DNA of 24,532 bases from Nitromaritima sp964584125 (GTDB lineage Bacteria; Nitrospinota; Nitrospinia; Nitrospinales; VA-1). The position numbers and the translations under genes are program-made. This document shows, piece by piece, positions 7,872 through 14,645 of the stretch (within the stretch, counting starts at the first letter, position 1; each line of letters starts with the position of its first letter). The DNA lies in assembly GCA_964584125.1 (NCBI GenBank), contig CAZOYP010000039.1:1-24532 (forward strand), in the 5' to 3' direction. The notes under the pieces were generated by a model. The model searched no databases and was not told where the DNA came from. It saw only the letters and a list, made by a program, of their open reading frames with translations.

Positions 7872-8315
7872 TTATTTAAGGCATTCAGTAACCAAGCTTT
7901 TTATTTGACCATTGTCTGCACGCCCTTTGAATTCAGGAATAACTGTTTTCATTACCTTGCCAAGATCTTTTATGTCAACGATTCCAAGTTCTAAGATTAC
8001 TTCTTGAATTCGGTTTTTTAAGTCACTCTCAGAAACTTGTTCAGGTAGATACTTCTGAAGAATCTCCATTTCTTGATTCTCTTTTAAGCTTAGATCACTA
8101 CGCCCCCCTTTATCGAATAAGGTTGCCGCTTCTTTTCTTTTCTTGATTTGAGTGGAAACTAGGGCGATTATCTCGTTGTTATCAAGTTCACGACGAAGGT
8201 CAATTTCCCGGTTTTTGATCTCAGAAATCAGACCACGAATAGTATTTAATGTGAGAGAATTTCTTGCTTTGAGCGCCTCCTTCATATCTGAAAGGAGACT
8301 TTCTTTTAGATTCAT
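7872..8315 (-). CDS. yqeY: GatB/YqeY domain protein
   Basis: The 147-residue helical protein matches the YqeY family throughout, including the N-terminal KEALKARNSLTLNTIRGL and the central motif ending in LQKYLPEQ. It shares its fold with the tRNA-binding tail of the amidotransferase subunit GatB; its own role is not firmly established. In many bacteria it sits just upstream of dnaG and rpoD, as here. The ATG at 8315 falls about 24 bases after the predicted transcription start of a strong promoter, which supports this start although no Shine-Dalgarno is present. The rpsU gene that often precedes yqeY is absent; the next gene upstream on this strand is namZ. Confidence 0.92.
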   Translation of the reverse strand: MNLKESLLSDMKEALKARNSLTLNTIRGLISEIKNREIDLRRELDNNEIIALVSTQIKKRKEAATLFDKGGRSDLSLKENQEMEILQKYLPEQVSESDLKNRIQEVILELGIVDIKDLGKVMKTVIPEFKGRADNGQIKSLVTECLK

Positions 8316-8345
8316 AACTTAAACAACTTGGTAAGTCAAAAACAA

Positions 8346-8374
8346 AATATAGGGACTGATACATGTTTTGTCAA
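8346..8374 (-). promoter_or_regulatory. Strong sigma70 promoter of the yqeY-dnaG-rpoD-tRNA unit
   Basis: On the minus strand a perfect TTGACA (8369-8374) is followed after exactly 17 bases by TATATT (8346-8351). Transcription should start near 8339, giving a leader of about 24 bases before the yqeY start. This is the best promoter match seen in the window. Confidence 0.75.
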
Positions 8375-8470
8375 TAGGAAGAGGTTATTTTTTCTTGGTG
8401 TTTAAAAAATATTTTAAGTTTTTGTTTATAAAAGAGTTGTTTTGACATGATCATTCTTTGGAAATTAATT

Positions 8471-8509
8471 AAAGTTAAAAAAGTGAAAGCCTGTATCAAT
8501 AAATCAGGC
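8471..8509 (-). terminator. Possible intrinsic terminator of namZ
   Basis: On the minus strand GCCTG (8505-8509) and CAGGC (8489-8493) form a five-pair stem with an 11-base loop, followed by a T-rich stretch (TTTCACTTTTTT). The namZ stop codon (8496-8498) lies inside the loop, so the hairpin overlaps the end of the gene. The stem is short and the T-run is interrupted, so strength is uncertain. Confidence 0.45.
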
Positions 8510-9677
8510 ATGCTTCTCGCTTTGGAGAAAAAGCCTTTATATCCTCTTCCCAGACAGACTCTAGGTTTTTAATGGATAAGTTATTAGCTTCTATTCCTTG
8601 GCGTAAAGTTGGATTTCCATAAAGGAGGTCAATGGCTAATCGGTCACTAACGAACTCATAAGCTTCTGTTCTCCAGGAAAAATCGTTTGGATACAACTTA
8701 CTAATGGTAGAAAGTAAAACTATAGCTGCTGCAAGTGGTTTAATTTTATCCCTTTCAGTAACATGAAGTTGCACACCACCGCATATTACGTTGCGCCATT
8801 TTTGGAATTGAGGCTTAAAGTACTGGGGTCGAAAAAAGAGTCCCGGAAGGTTTTCTTTATTGAGTACCTTAGCCAAAGTATCTGCGTTGATATATGGCGC
8901 ACCAACTTGCTCAAAAGGAAGGGTAGTTCCCCTGCCTTCTGACAAAAGGGTCCCTTCCATCAGGCACATTCCTGGATATACTGTAGCAGTAGATAATGTA
9001 GGCATATTAGGTGATGGTGCAACCCAAGGAAGACCGGTCTCGTCATACCACATGTGTCGTTCCCAACCCTCCATTGGAATTACCTTCAAGTTACATTTAA
9101 TACCAAAATGCTCATTGAACAATATGGCCAGTTCTCCAACTGTCATCCCGTGGCGGTTAGGGATTGGGTACTGTCCAACAAAAGAATGGAAATCTTTTTT
9201 AACAAGGTTTCCCTCAACCTCTAATCCATTGATCGGATTTGGGCGATCGCAAACAATCATCCTTGTGCTTGACTGTGCGCAGGTTTTCATGCAATTTGCC
9301 AAAGTATAAATAAATGTGTAATAGCGTGAACCTACATCCTGAATATCGAAAACTAAATTATCGATTTCGTTTAAAAGAGTTGGAGAAGGAGTAAGTGATG
9401 AAGTGTCAGTACCATAGAGGCTTTGGACGGTGAGGCCTGACAATGGATCGGTTTGATTTCCGACGAGCGCCATGTCCTGATCGACCCCATAAACTCCATG
9501 CTCAGGCGCTAATATTGTTTTTAATTTGAATGGTTTATTATTGTAAAATTGACCGATTGAGAATTGTCCATTGGAGGTCAGACTGGTTTGGTTGACGACA
9601 AGGCCTAATGTGCTTCCGTAGAGATATTTGCTAGGGTTCTCTATTAGTTTTTCGAGACCAAGGATGACTCGTTTCAT
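8496..9677 (-). CDS. namZ: Exo-beta-N-acetylmuramidase NamZ family (DUF1343)
   Basis: The 393-residue protein belongs to the DUF1343 family, whose characterised member in Bacillus subtilis (NamZ) removes N-acetylmuramic acid from the non-reducing end of peptidoglycan fragments. Family landmarks seen in order are GLVVNQTS (25-32), APEHG (57-61), FDIQDVGSRYYTF (110-122), DRPNP (144-148), RHGMTVGELA (175-184) and a WVAPSPNMPT stretch. The length suits the family. No signal peptide is visible, unlike the secreted Bacillus enzyme, so a cytoplasmic recycling role is possible. There is no convincing Shine-Dalgarno. A tandem-repeat promoter (9790-9819) lies about 110 bases upstream. No other muropeptide-recycling gene is adjacent. 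Confidence 0.88.
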   Translation of the reverse strand: MKRVILGLEKLIENPSKYLYGSTLGLVVNQTSLTSNGQFSIGQFYNNKPFKLKTILAPEHGVYGVDQDMALVGNQTDPLSGLTVQSLYGTDTSSLTPSPTLLNEIDNLVFDIQDVGSRYYTFIYTLANCMKTCAQSSTRMIVCDRPNPINGLEVEGNLVKKDFHSFVGQYPIPNRHGMTVGELAILFNEHFGIKCNLKVIPMEGWERHMWYDETGLPWVAPSPNMPTLSTATVYPGMCLMEGTLLSEGRGTTLPFEQVGAPYINADTLAKVLNKENLPGLFFRPQYFKPQFQKWRNVICGGVQLHVTERDKIKPLAAAIVLLSTISKLYPNDFSWRTEAYEFVSDRLAIDLLYGNPTLRQGIEANNLSIKNLESVWEEDIKAFSPKREACLIY

Positions 9678-9789
9678 TTATTTGAGCTTGATTTGGTTTG
9701 ATTCATCTTCCATTCCTTATTGATGTATTTGGGCGTTTCAGCTAAAAGGGTAAAAATCCTGTTGTTTAAAAATTTTCTAACCTACTAGT

Positions 9790-9819
9790 TTTATACAGAT
9801 CAATTTTTATACAGATCAA
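9790..9819 (-). promoter_or_regulatory. Candidate namZ promoter built from the tandem repeat
   Basis: On the minus strand the upstream repeat copy supplies TTGATC (9814-9819). The downstream copy supplies TATAAA (9790-9795), with an 18-base spacer. A single copy contains both words, but only 2 bases apart, which cannot form a promoter. The predicted start is near 9783, about 105 bases before namZ. Confidence 0.45.
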
Positions 9820-9821
9820 TT
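9790..9821. repeat. Perfect 16-bp tandem duplication
   Basis: The word tttatacagatcaatt occurs twice without a gap or mismatch (9790-9805 and 9806-9821). The period-16 match extends one further base to the left. It lies between the SprT-like gene and namZ. Confidence 0.95.
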
Positions 9822-9826
9822 CCTAA

Positions 9827-9848
9827 TACGATAAGGGGGTTACTCGTA
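9827..9848 (-). terminator. Hairpin downstream of the SprT-like gene
   Basis: On the minus strand TACGA-TAA and TTA-TCGTA can pair (8 bp with one bulged G) around a CCCCC loop, just after the SprT-like stop codon at 9856. No T-run follows, so it would not be a classical intrinsic terminator. It may protect the 3' end or act as a pause site. Confidence 0.3.
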
Positions 9849-9855
9849 AACTTAA

Positions 9856-10692
9856 TTAACCGGTTAATGTTGCTATTTCTAAAGTTTCGTTATGTTCGAT
9901 AGGTAAATCGATATCAGTTTCGATGTTTTTTTTACTGGTAGGTCCCAAGAGTTTTTTCCAATTTGTTTTTTCCCAGGAATGAGCTTCATTATAAAAACGA
10001 TATTCTCTTTCTTTTTCTTTAAACTGAGGGTGATGGACTATCCACATGCCTCTTTTTCTTATCATTGGGGCCCATTGATGACACATTTCATGATACACGG
10101 TTAGTTCTAGAACTGACATAGGAACAAAATATTGCTGTAAGCGGGGATTAATTCGGATGAGTCGTTTTTCGGGATCGTAAGAACCAAACCTAAAAGAGGT
10201 GAGGTTTTTCTTATGTACCCTTTTCCCCCACTCGATATTTGCTTCGACCTTAGATTCAAAATATTCATTGTTGAGTTTGTCGAATATTTCTTTCAGGCTG
10301 ACCTCGGAATCATTAATAAGGACTATAGCTGAAAAGTGTTTGCTTCCAACGTTCTTATTACTTACAAGAGAAAAAATTATTTCTCTTAACCTTTTAGGCA
10401 AGTTTTTTTCAGACAGAAGTTTTTTGAGTAATGTCTTTTTTAAGGAAAGTGTAACGTTTTTTAGAGGAGTATCAAAATAATCAAAGTAATTTGTATTAAA
10501 CATCTCTAAATTAACAGTAATTGCTTGAGGATTGATTTTGATTTGTCCCATGAAATCAAACCCATTCTTGCGGCATCTAAAAACCCTTGAATAGATCGGC
10601 AGGTTTTTGCTGGTTTCTAGAAAGGGGTTAAATACTATGTTGCCTAGTTTTAGGGGGTTTTGAGAAATAGTAGTAGTGGGAGGCTTTCCCAT
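9856..10692 (-). CDS. SprT-like zinc metalloprotease domain protein
   Basis: The 278-residue protein has a SprT-like zinc-protease domain in its second half. Two features occur in order there. The first is a substrate-domain-like strand region with FDKLNNEYFESKVEANIEWG (about 145-164). The second is the catalytic HEMCH (HExxH) in ELTVYHEMCHQW (about 203-214), followed by an HHPQF motif likely to supply the third zinc ligand. SprT/SPRTN proteins are associated with cutting proteins cross-linked to DNA, but bacterial members are poorly characterised. The N-terminal 130 residues are not recognised. GGAAAGG about 10 bases upstream can act as the ribosome-binding site. The leader carries a terminator-like hairpin (10738-10786), so expression may be attenuated. 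Confidence 0.8.
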   Translation of the reverse strand: MGKPPTTTISQNPLKLGNIVFNPFLETSKNLPIYSRVFRCRKNGFDFMGQIKINPQAITVNLEMFNTNYFDYFDTPLKNVTLSLKKTLLKKLLSEKNLPKRLREIIFSLVSNKNVGSKHFSAIVLINDSEVSLKEIFDKLNNEYFESKVEANIEWGKRVHKKNLTSFRFGSYDPEKRLIRINPRLQQYFVPMSVLELTVYHEMCHQWAPMIRKRGMWIVHHPQFKEKEREYRFYNEAHSWEKTNWKKLLGPTSKKNIETDIDLPIEHNETLEIATLTG

Positions 10693-10737
10693 ACAAGGAG
10701 TACCTTTCCTATAATTAATATCTTGGTTTGTAACTTC

Positions 10738-10786
10738 AAAAAAAATACTACTTTAACCAAAGTGCAGTGTCTATAGGTAAAGTAGT
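10738..10786 (-). terminator. Terminator-like hairpin in the leader of the SprT-like gene
   Basis: On the minus strand ACTACTTTACC (10776-10786) pairs with GGTTAAAGTAGT (10747-10758), giving 11 pairs with one bulged T around a 17-base loop. A single A and then eight consecutive T (10738-10745) follow. This is the shape of an intrinsic terminator, although the stem is AT-rich. It stands between a predicted minus-strand promoter (10813-10840) and the SprT-like start at 10692, and no minus-strand gene lies upstream for it to terminate. Confidence 0.5.
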
Positions 10787-10812
10787 TATAATTTAAAGCG
10801 TAGAGTAAATTT

Positions 10813-10840
10813 ATCATATAGATTACGTTTCCTTTCTCAA
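10813..10840 (-). promoter_or_regulatory. Candidate promoter of the SprT-like gene
   Basis: On the minus strand TTGAGA (10835-10840) is followed after 16 bases by TATGAT (10813-10818). Transcription would start near 10806, giving a leader of about 114 bases that contains the terminator-like hairpin. Confidence 0.45.
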
Positions 10841-10904
10841 TCACTTTACAACAATTATAATTTATCTTAAGCTGAAGTGATTAAATTCACGCTCGGGTAA
10901 TTCT

Positions 10905-12236
10905 ATGAAGAATATATTCATTGCACTCACTTTATTTATTGTTCTTGCCTGTACATCCACGAAGAAGCAAAAAAATATAGATCCAAACTATAATAGTAAG
11001 GCAGATATAGGTTTATTTCTATCTACCGGCGATAAGAATGTAGAAAACCAAGTTCTTGACCGTTTAAAGTTGAATGGTGTTGGCTCTGCTCAAATAAAAA
11101 ATATTTTGCTGGCGACACTTCCAGTATCAAGTCAGAACCTTGTCGGACTTCAATCAAATTTAAAGCTTAAAATTAAACAAAAAAAATATACATATGAGCT
11201 GTATGTTCCAGATTTAGTTTCACCTAATATGCCAATGATTGTGATTATGCATGGCATGGGTGGCAGTGGTGCTAATACTATACAGGCATGGATTGAGCGA
11301 CTGGGAGACAAATTTGTCATTCTTTGCCCAACCTATCCCATGGGAGCATGGTGGTCGCAAAATGCAGAAAACTTTGTCTTGCAGTTAATTAATGAAATAA
11401 GTGCTAAATATCCCATTGATCCCAACCGGATTTTTCTATCGGGACTTTCAAATGGAGCCATTGGTGCTTACATGCTGGGAATGTTTTACCCAGATCGGTT
11501 TGCAGGCATTGTTCCCATTGCCGGAGGCATTACCAAACGACTTATGTCTTTCCTAGTTAACCTGAATAACACACCTATGTACATTATTCAGGGAGAGTTT
11601 GACCCTATATTTCCAATTGGTCTCACTCGTCGAACTCATAAAATTTTATCTGATTTTAAATCTCCTGTTACCTATCGCGAACATAAAGAACGCGGAGCAG
11701 CACATGGTGGTCATTTCCTTCCAGAGGCTGAGGTTCCTGCCTTGGTTGAATGGCTTGCTAAGCAAAGAAGAAACACCTACCCCAAAGTGATACGCATAAC
11801 CCGAGAAGAAAACCATATGAAACGTGTTTTCTGGGCAAGACTTAGTAAAGGTTTTAAGCTGGCGGCGCTGCAAATCCCCGGTCCGGAAATGGAACCACTC
11901 AATATCCATGATGGTAAAATTGCTACATTATTTGCCATCGACGAGGGAGACAATCGTTTTATCGTAAGAGGCAAAAATGTTCTTGAGTTCGAAATATACC
12001 TTTCGTCTGGCCAGATAGACTTTAAAAAACCAGTTGTCGTAACTTTTCAGGCTATACAGGATAAAGGAAATAAGCTTGCCCCAGGTGAAAAATTTGTGGC
12101 ATTTAATAAAAAAGTAGAAAAAAACACGAGTGTTCTTTTGCGTAGCTTTAAGGAACTCCGTGATGAGAATATGCTTTATGATGCAAAAATTACTATTTCT
12201 ACACAAAAGACGGTCAAGTTTGCAGCATCACGATGA
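10905..12236 (+). CDS. Lipoprotein alpha/beta-hydrolase esterase (PHB-depolymerase/LpqC-like)
   Basis: The 443-residue protein begins with a lipoprotein signal peptide: hydrophobic residues 4-14 followed by the lipobox VLAC with Cys16. It is therefore probably membrane-anchored outside the cytoplasm. An alpha/beta-hydrolase fold spans about 95-290. It contains the oxyanion-hole strand IVIMHGMGGSG (112-122), the nucleophile elbow GLSNG with Ser182, a probable acid in GEFDP (Asp233), and a histidine in AAHGGHF (His267 or His270). This layout is typical of polyhydroxybutyrate-depolymerase or feruloyl-esterase-like enzymes; the substrate is unknown. The C-terminal 150 residues look like a separate beta-rich domain. 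Its stop overlaps the mutS2 start by four bases (ATGA). The ribosome-binding site is weak. Confidence 0.82.
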   Translation: MKNIFIALTLFIVLACTSTKKQKNIDPNYNSKADIGLFLSTGDKNVENQVLDRLKLNGVGSAQIKNILLATLPVSSQNLVGLQSNLKLKIKQKKYTYELYVPDLVSPNMPMIVIMHGMGGSGANTIQAWIERLGDKFVILCPTYPMGAWWSQNAENFVLQLINEISAKYPIDPNRIFLSGLSNGAIGAYMLGMFYPDRFAGIVPIAGGITKRLMSFLVNLNNTPMYIIQGEFDPIFPIGLTRRTHKILSDFKSPVTYREHKERGAAHGGHFLPEAEVPALVEWLAKQRRNTYPKVIRITREENHMKRVFWARLSKGFKLAALQIPGPEMEPLNIHDGKIATLFAIDEGDNRFIVRGKNVLEFEIYLSSGQIDFKKPVVVTFQAIQDKGNKLAPGEKFVAFNKKVEKNTSVLLRSFKELRDENMLYDAKITISTQKTVKFAASR

Positions 12237-14626
12237 CTCGGGCAATAAATTCTTTACCAGAAAATAGAAACGATCTTCTAGAAAAAACTAGAGAACTTCT
12301 TGGCTGGCCTTTGATTCAAGAAGCTCTTGCAGGGTATGCGTGTTCTCCTGTCACGTCGGGACTTTGCCACTCAATAATTCCACACTCAGATGTTGGTTCT
12401 GCCAATAGCGCACTCAATACCACCGCAGAAATGGTTGATTTCCTTTCAGCCGAAAACTCTTTCCCTATGAGTTCTTTTGAGAATTTTCTACCTATATTTG
12501 AAGAGGCTAAACAAAGAGAGTTGCTAGACTCATTACAATGCCTTTCTGTTTTGAAACTATTACGTATCATTCGTCATGTGCGAAAATCTATAGAAAATCA
12601 AGATAACTTTCCTTTGTTAAAATTATATAGCAACCCGTTAGATCCACTGCCTTCTTTGTATAGAGAACTAGAGCGATGCATTAACGATGAGGGAGAACTA
12701 AAAGAAAACGCTTCACCCGAACTCAAGCAGGCTGTTCGTGATGTGTTTTCTACAAAGCAAAAATTAGAATCAAAAGTAGCAAAATTTTTTTCTAATAATG
12801 CATATCAAGAAATAATTCAAGATAGTTACCATACAGAAAGGGAAGGGCGGTTTGTCATACCTGTAAAATCAGATAAAAGGGCACAAATAGAAGGAATTGT
12901 CCATGATAGTTCTGGAAGTGGGCAAACGTTGTATGTTGAGCCATCTTCTATAGTTCCGTTAAACAATCAGCTAAAAATTAATAGATTAGCTGTTGACCGG
13001 GAAAAGAAAAAAATTTTGCAGTTGCTGGCTAGACAGATAATAGAATCTGGTGACATTATTTACACTAGTATGGAAACTCTTGTAGAGCTCGACTTGATTC
13101 ACGCTAGGGCTAGGCTTGCTAAGGTAATGCAGGCTAGGTTATGTCCTATTGGAGAAGGATTTGAGTTACGGCTAAATAAAGCCCTTAACCCAGAATTAAT
13201 GCTAAATGGTAAAGACGTTATTCCAAACGATATTGCCTGGGACCAATCGACTCATGTGATTATCATATCTGGTCCAAATACGGGTGGAAAAACCGTAACC
13301 CTTAAAACAGTTGGTTTGATGACGCTCATGGTTCGTGCAGGGCTTTTTTTGCCTGTCGATGTAGGGTCACATATCCCTTTTTACCCTGAAGTATACGCTG
13401 ATATTGGAGACGAACAAAGTATAGAGCTCAGTTTATCAACCTTCTCGGGACATATTAAAAAGATTATACATATAATGAATCATGCTGCTTCAGGGTCACT
13501 CATTTTGCTAGATGAATTGGGAATAGCTACGGACCCACATGAAGGCGCATCTTTGGCAGAAGCTATGCTGACCGAGCTAAATAACAAAGGAGTAACAACT
13601 CTTGTTTCGACCCATTACATGGCATTAAAGCTACTTGCGCAAACACAAAGTGGATTTCTTAATGCATGCACGGAGTTTGATTCTAAATCACATACACCAA
13701 CCTATCGCCTCATTTTTGGAGTGCCTGGCCATAGCGCTGCTATTGATATTGCTGAACAGCTTGGCCTCAATACAGGAATTACCGAACGTGCAAGAAAGAT
13801 TTACCAGTCTCAGGATACGCGAGCAGATGAGGTACTAAAAGACTTAACTCAACAGCGAGTTGAGTTGATTAAAGAAAAAGAAGTTTTGCGTTCTACGACT
13901 ATAAAATTAGAAGGCTTAACTAGACAACAACGTAAAATTAATGAGAGCCTTCAAGAAAAAGAGAAAAAATTTAATCTCGAAAAGTCAAAAAAGATACAAT
14001 CTTCTGTTCGCGAAGCAAAAAATAAAGTTCGCCAAATGATAGAAGAAGTTAAGCGAAGCTCTGAGATGTCAAAGTTACGTAAAGTAGAACACAAAATAGG
14101 AATGATGGGGCGGATACCATTATCTGCTCATAGAGGTGACCTTTCTGAATGGGTAATTTCTCCTGAAAATTTGAAGGAAGGTGATTTGGTATTGATTGAA
14201 AATTACGGAGAAACGGGAGTCTTATTAGAAGACCCTTTAGGGAAAAAGAAAGTTAGAGTGGGCTTGGGTAAGCTAGAAACAATTGTTGCAATTGACAAAT
14301 TAAAAGGAAGTCTAAAAAAGAAACCTGCCACGAAAAAAGCTCCGGAAAAAATAAATATTGATGTCCATACAGAGTCCACGACAAAAGTAAAAACAACTTG
14401 CGATCTAAGGGGGATGAACTCTGACGAGGCGCTTATTGCGGTGGAAGGTTTTCTGAGTCAGGCAATTGTAAATGGAATTAAACAAGCTACAATAATCCAC
14501 GGGCATGGTATGGGGACAATTAAAAACCTTGTCAGGGATTATCTTTCTTCAACTGGAATCTGTAAAAAGTTTTCTCCTGCTCCAAGAGGGAGGGGAGGAG
14601 AGGGCGCAACAATAATTGAGTTTTAA
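12233..14626 (+). CDS. mutS2: Endonuclease MutS2
   Basis: The 797-residue protein has the MutS2 layout. The N-terminal lever and clamp region (about 1-320) lacks the MutS mismatch-reading domain. The ABC-type ATPase has Walker A GPNTGGKT (347-354) and Walker B LILLDE with Asp427-Glu428. A coiled-coil segment of about 120 residues follows. The C-terminal Smr nuclease domain (about 724-797) has DLRGMNSDEAL and HGHGMG. MutS2 proteins act on recombination intermediates, and in Bacillus on collided ribosomes, rather than in mismatch repair. The start codon overlaps the esterase stop (ATGA), so the two are translationally coupled. It is convergent with the M16C protease gene, with 19 bases between their stop codons. 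Confidence 0.96.
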   Translation: MTRAINSLPENRNDLLEKTRELLGWPLIQEALAGYACSPVTSGLCHSIIPHSDVGSANSALNTTAEMVDFLSAENSFPMSSFENFLPIFEEAKQRELLDSLQCLSVLKLLRIIRHVRKSIENQDNFPLLKLYSNPLDPLPSLYRELERCINDEGELKENASPELKQAVRDVFSTKQKLESKVAKFFSNNAYQEIIQDSYHTEREGRFVIPVKSDKRAQIEGIVHDSSGSGQTLYVEPSSIVPLNNQLKINRLAVDREKKKILQLLARQIIESGDIIYTSMETLVELDLIHARARLAKVMQARLCPIGEGFELRLNKALNPELMLNGKDVIPNDIAWDQSTHVIIISGPNTGGKTVTLKTVGLMTLMVRAGLFLPVDVGSHIPFYPEVYADIGDEQSIELSLSTFSGHIKKIIHIMNHAASGSLILLDELGIATDPHEGASLAEAMLTELNNKGVTTLVSTHYMALKLLAQTQSGFLNACTEFDSKSHTPTYRLIFGVPGHSAAIDIAEQLGLNTGITERARKIYQSQDTRADEVLKDLTQQRVELIKEKEVLRSTTIKLEGLTRQQRKINESLQEKEKKFNLEKSKKIQSSVREAKNKVRQMIEEVKRSSEMSKLRKVEHKIGMMGRIPLSAHRGDLSEWVISPENLKEGDLVLIENYGETGVLLEDPLGKKKVRVGLGKLETIVAIDKLKGSLKKKPATKKAPEKINIDVHTESTTKVKTTCDLRGMNSDEALIAVEGFLSQAIVNGIKQATIIHGHGMGTIKNLVRDYLSSTGICKKFSPAPRGRGGEGATIIEF

Positions 14627-14645
14627 AAAAATATAAATCTACTGG

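Noticed and set aside
8860..9309. A 149-codon plus-strand frame opposite namZ.
   Set aside because: Antisense to conserved DUF1343 motifs, with no ribosome-binding site or recognisable domain.
9855..9868. Perfect 14-bp palindrome attaaccggttaat at the end of the SprT-like gene.
   Set aside because: It includes the last two codons and the stop of the gene, has no loop or T-run, and has no second copy that would suggest an operator or recombination site.
10650..10844. A minus-strand frame with a tyrosine-rich start (MINLLYALNYNYFTYRH) that could be an attenuator leader peptide for the SprT-like gene.
   Set aside because: Its ATG falls inside the predicted -10 box (TATGAT), so it would not be in the transcript. 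The frame also runs through the hairpin into the SprT-like gene instead of ending before it.
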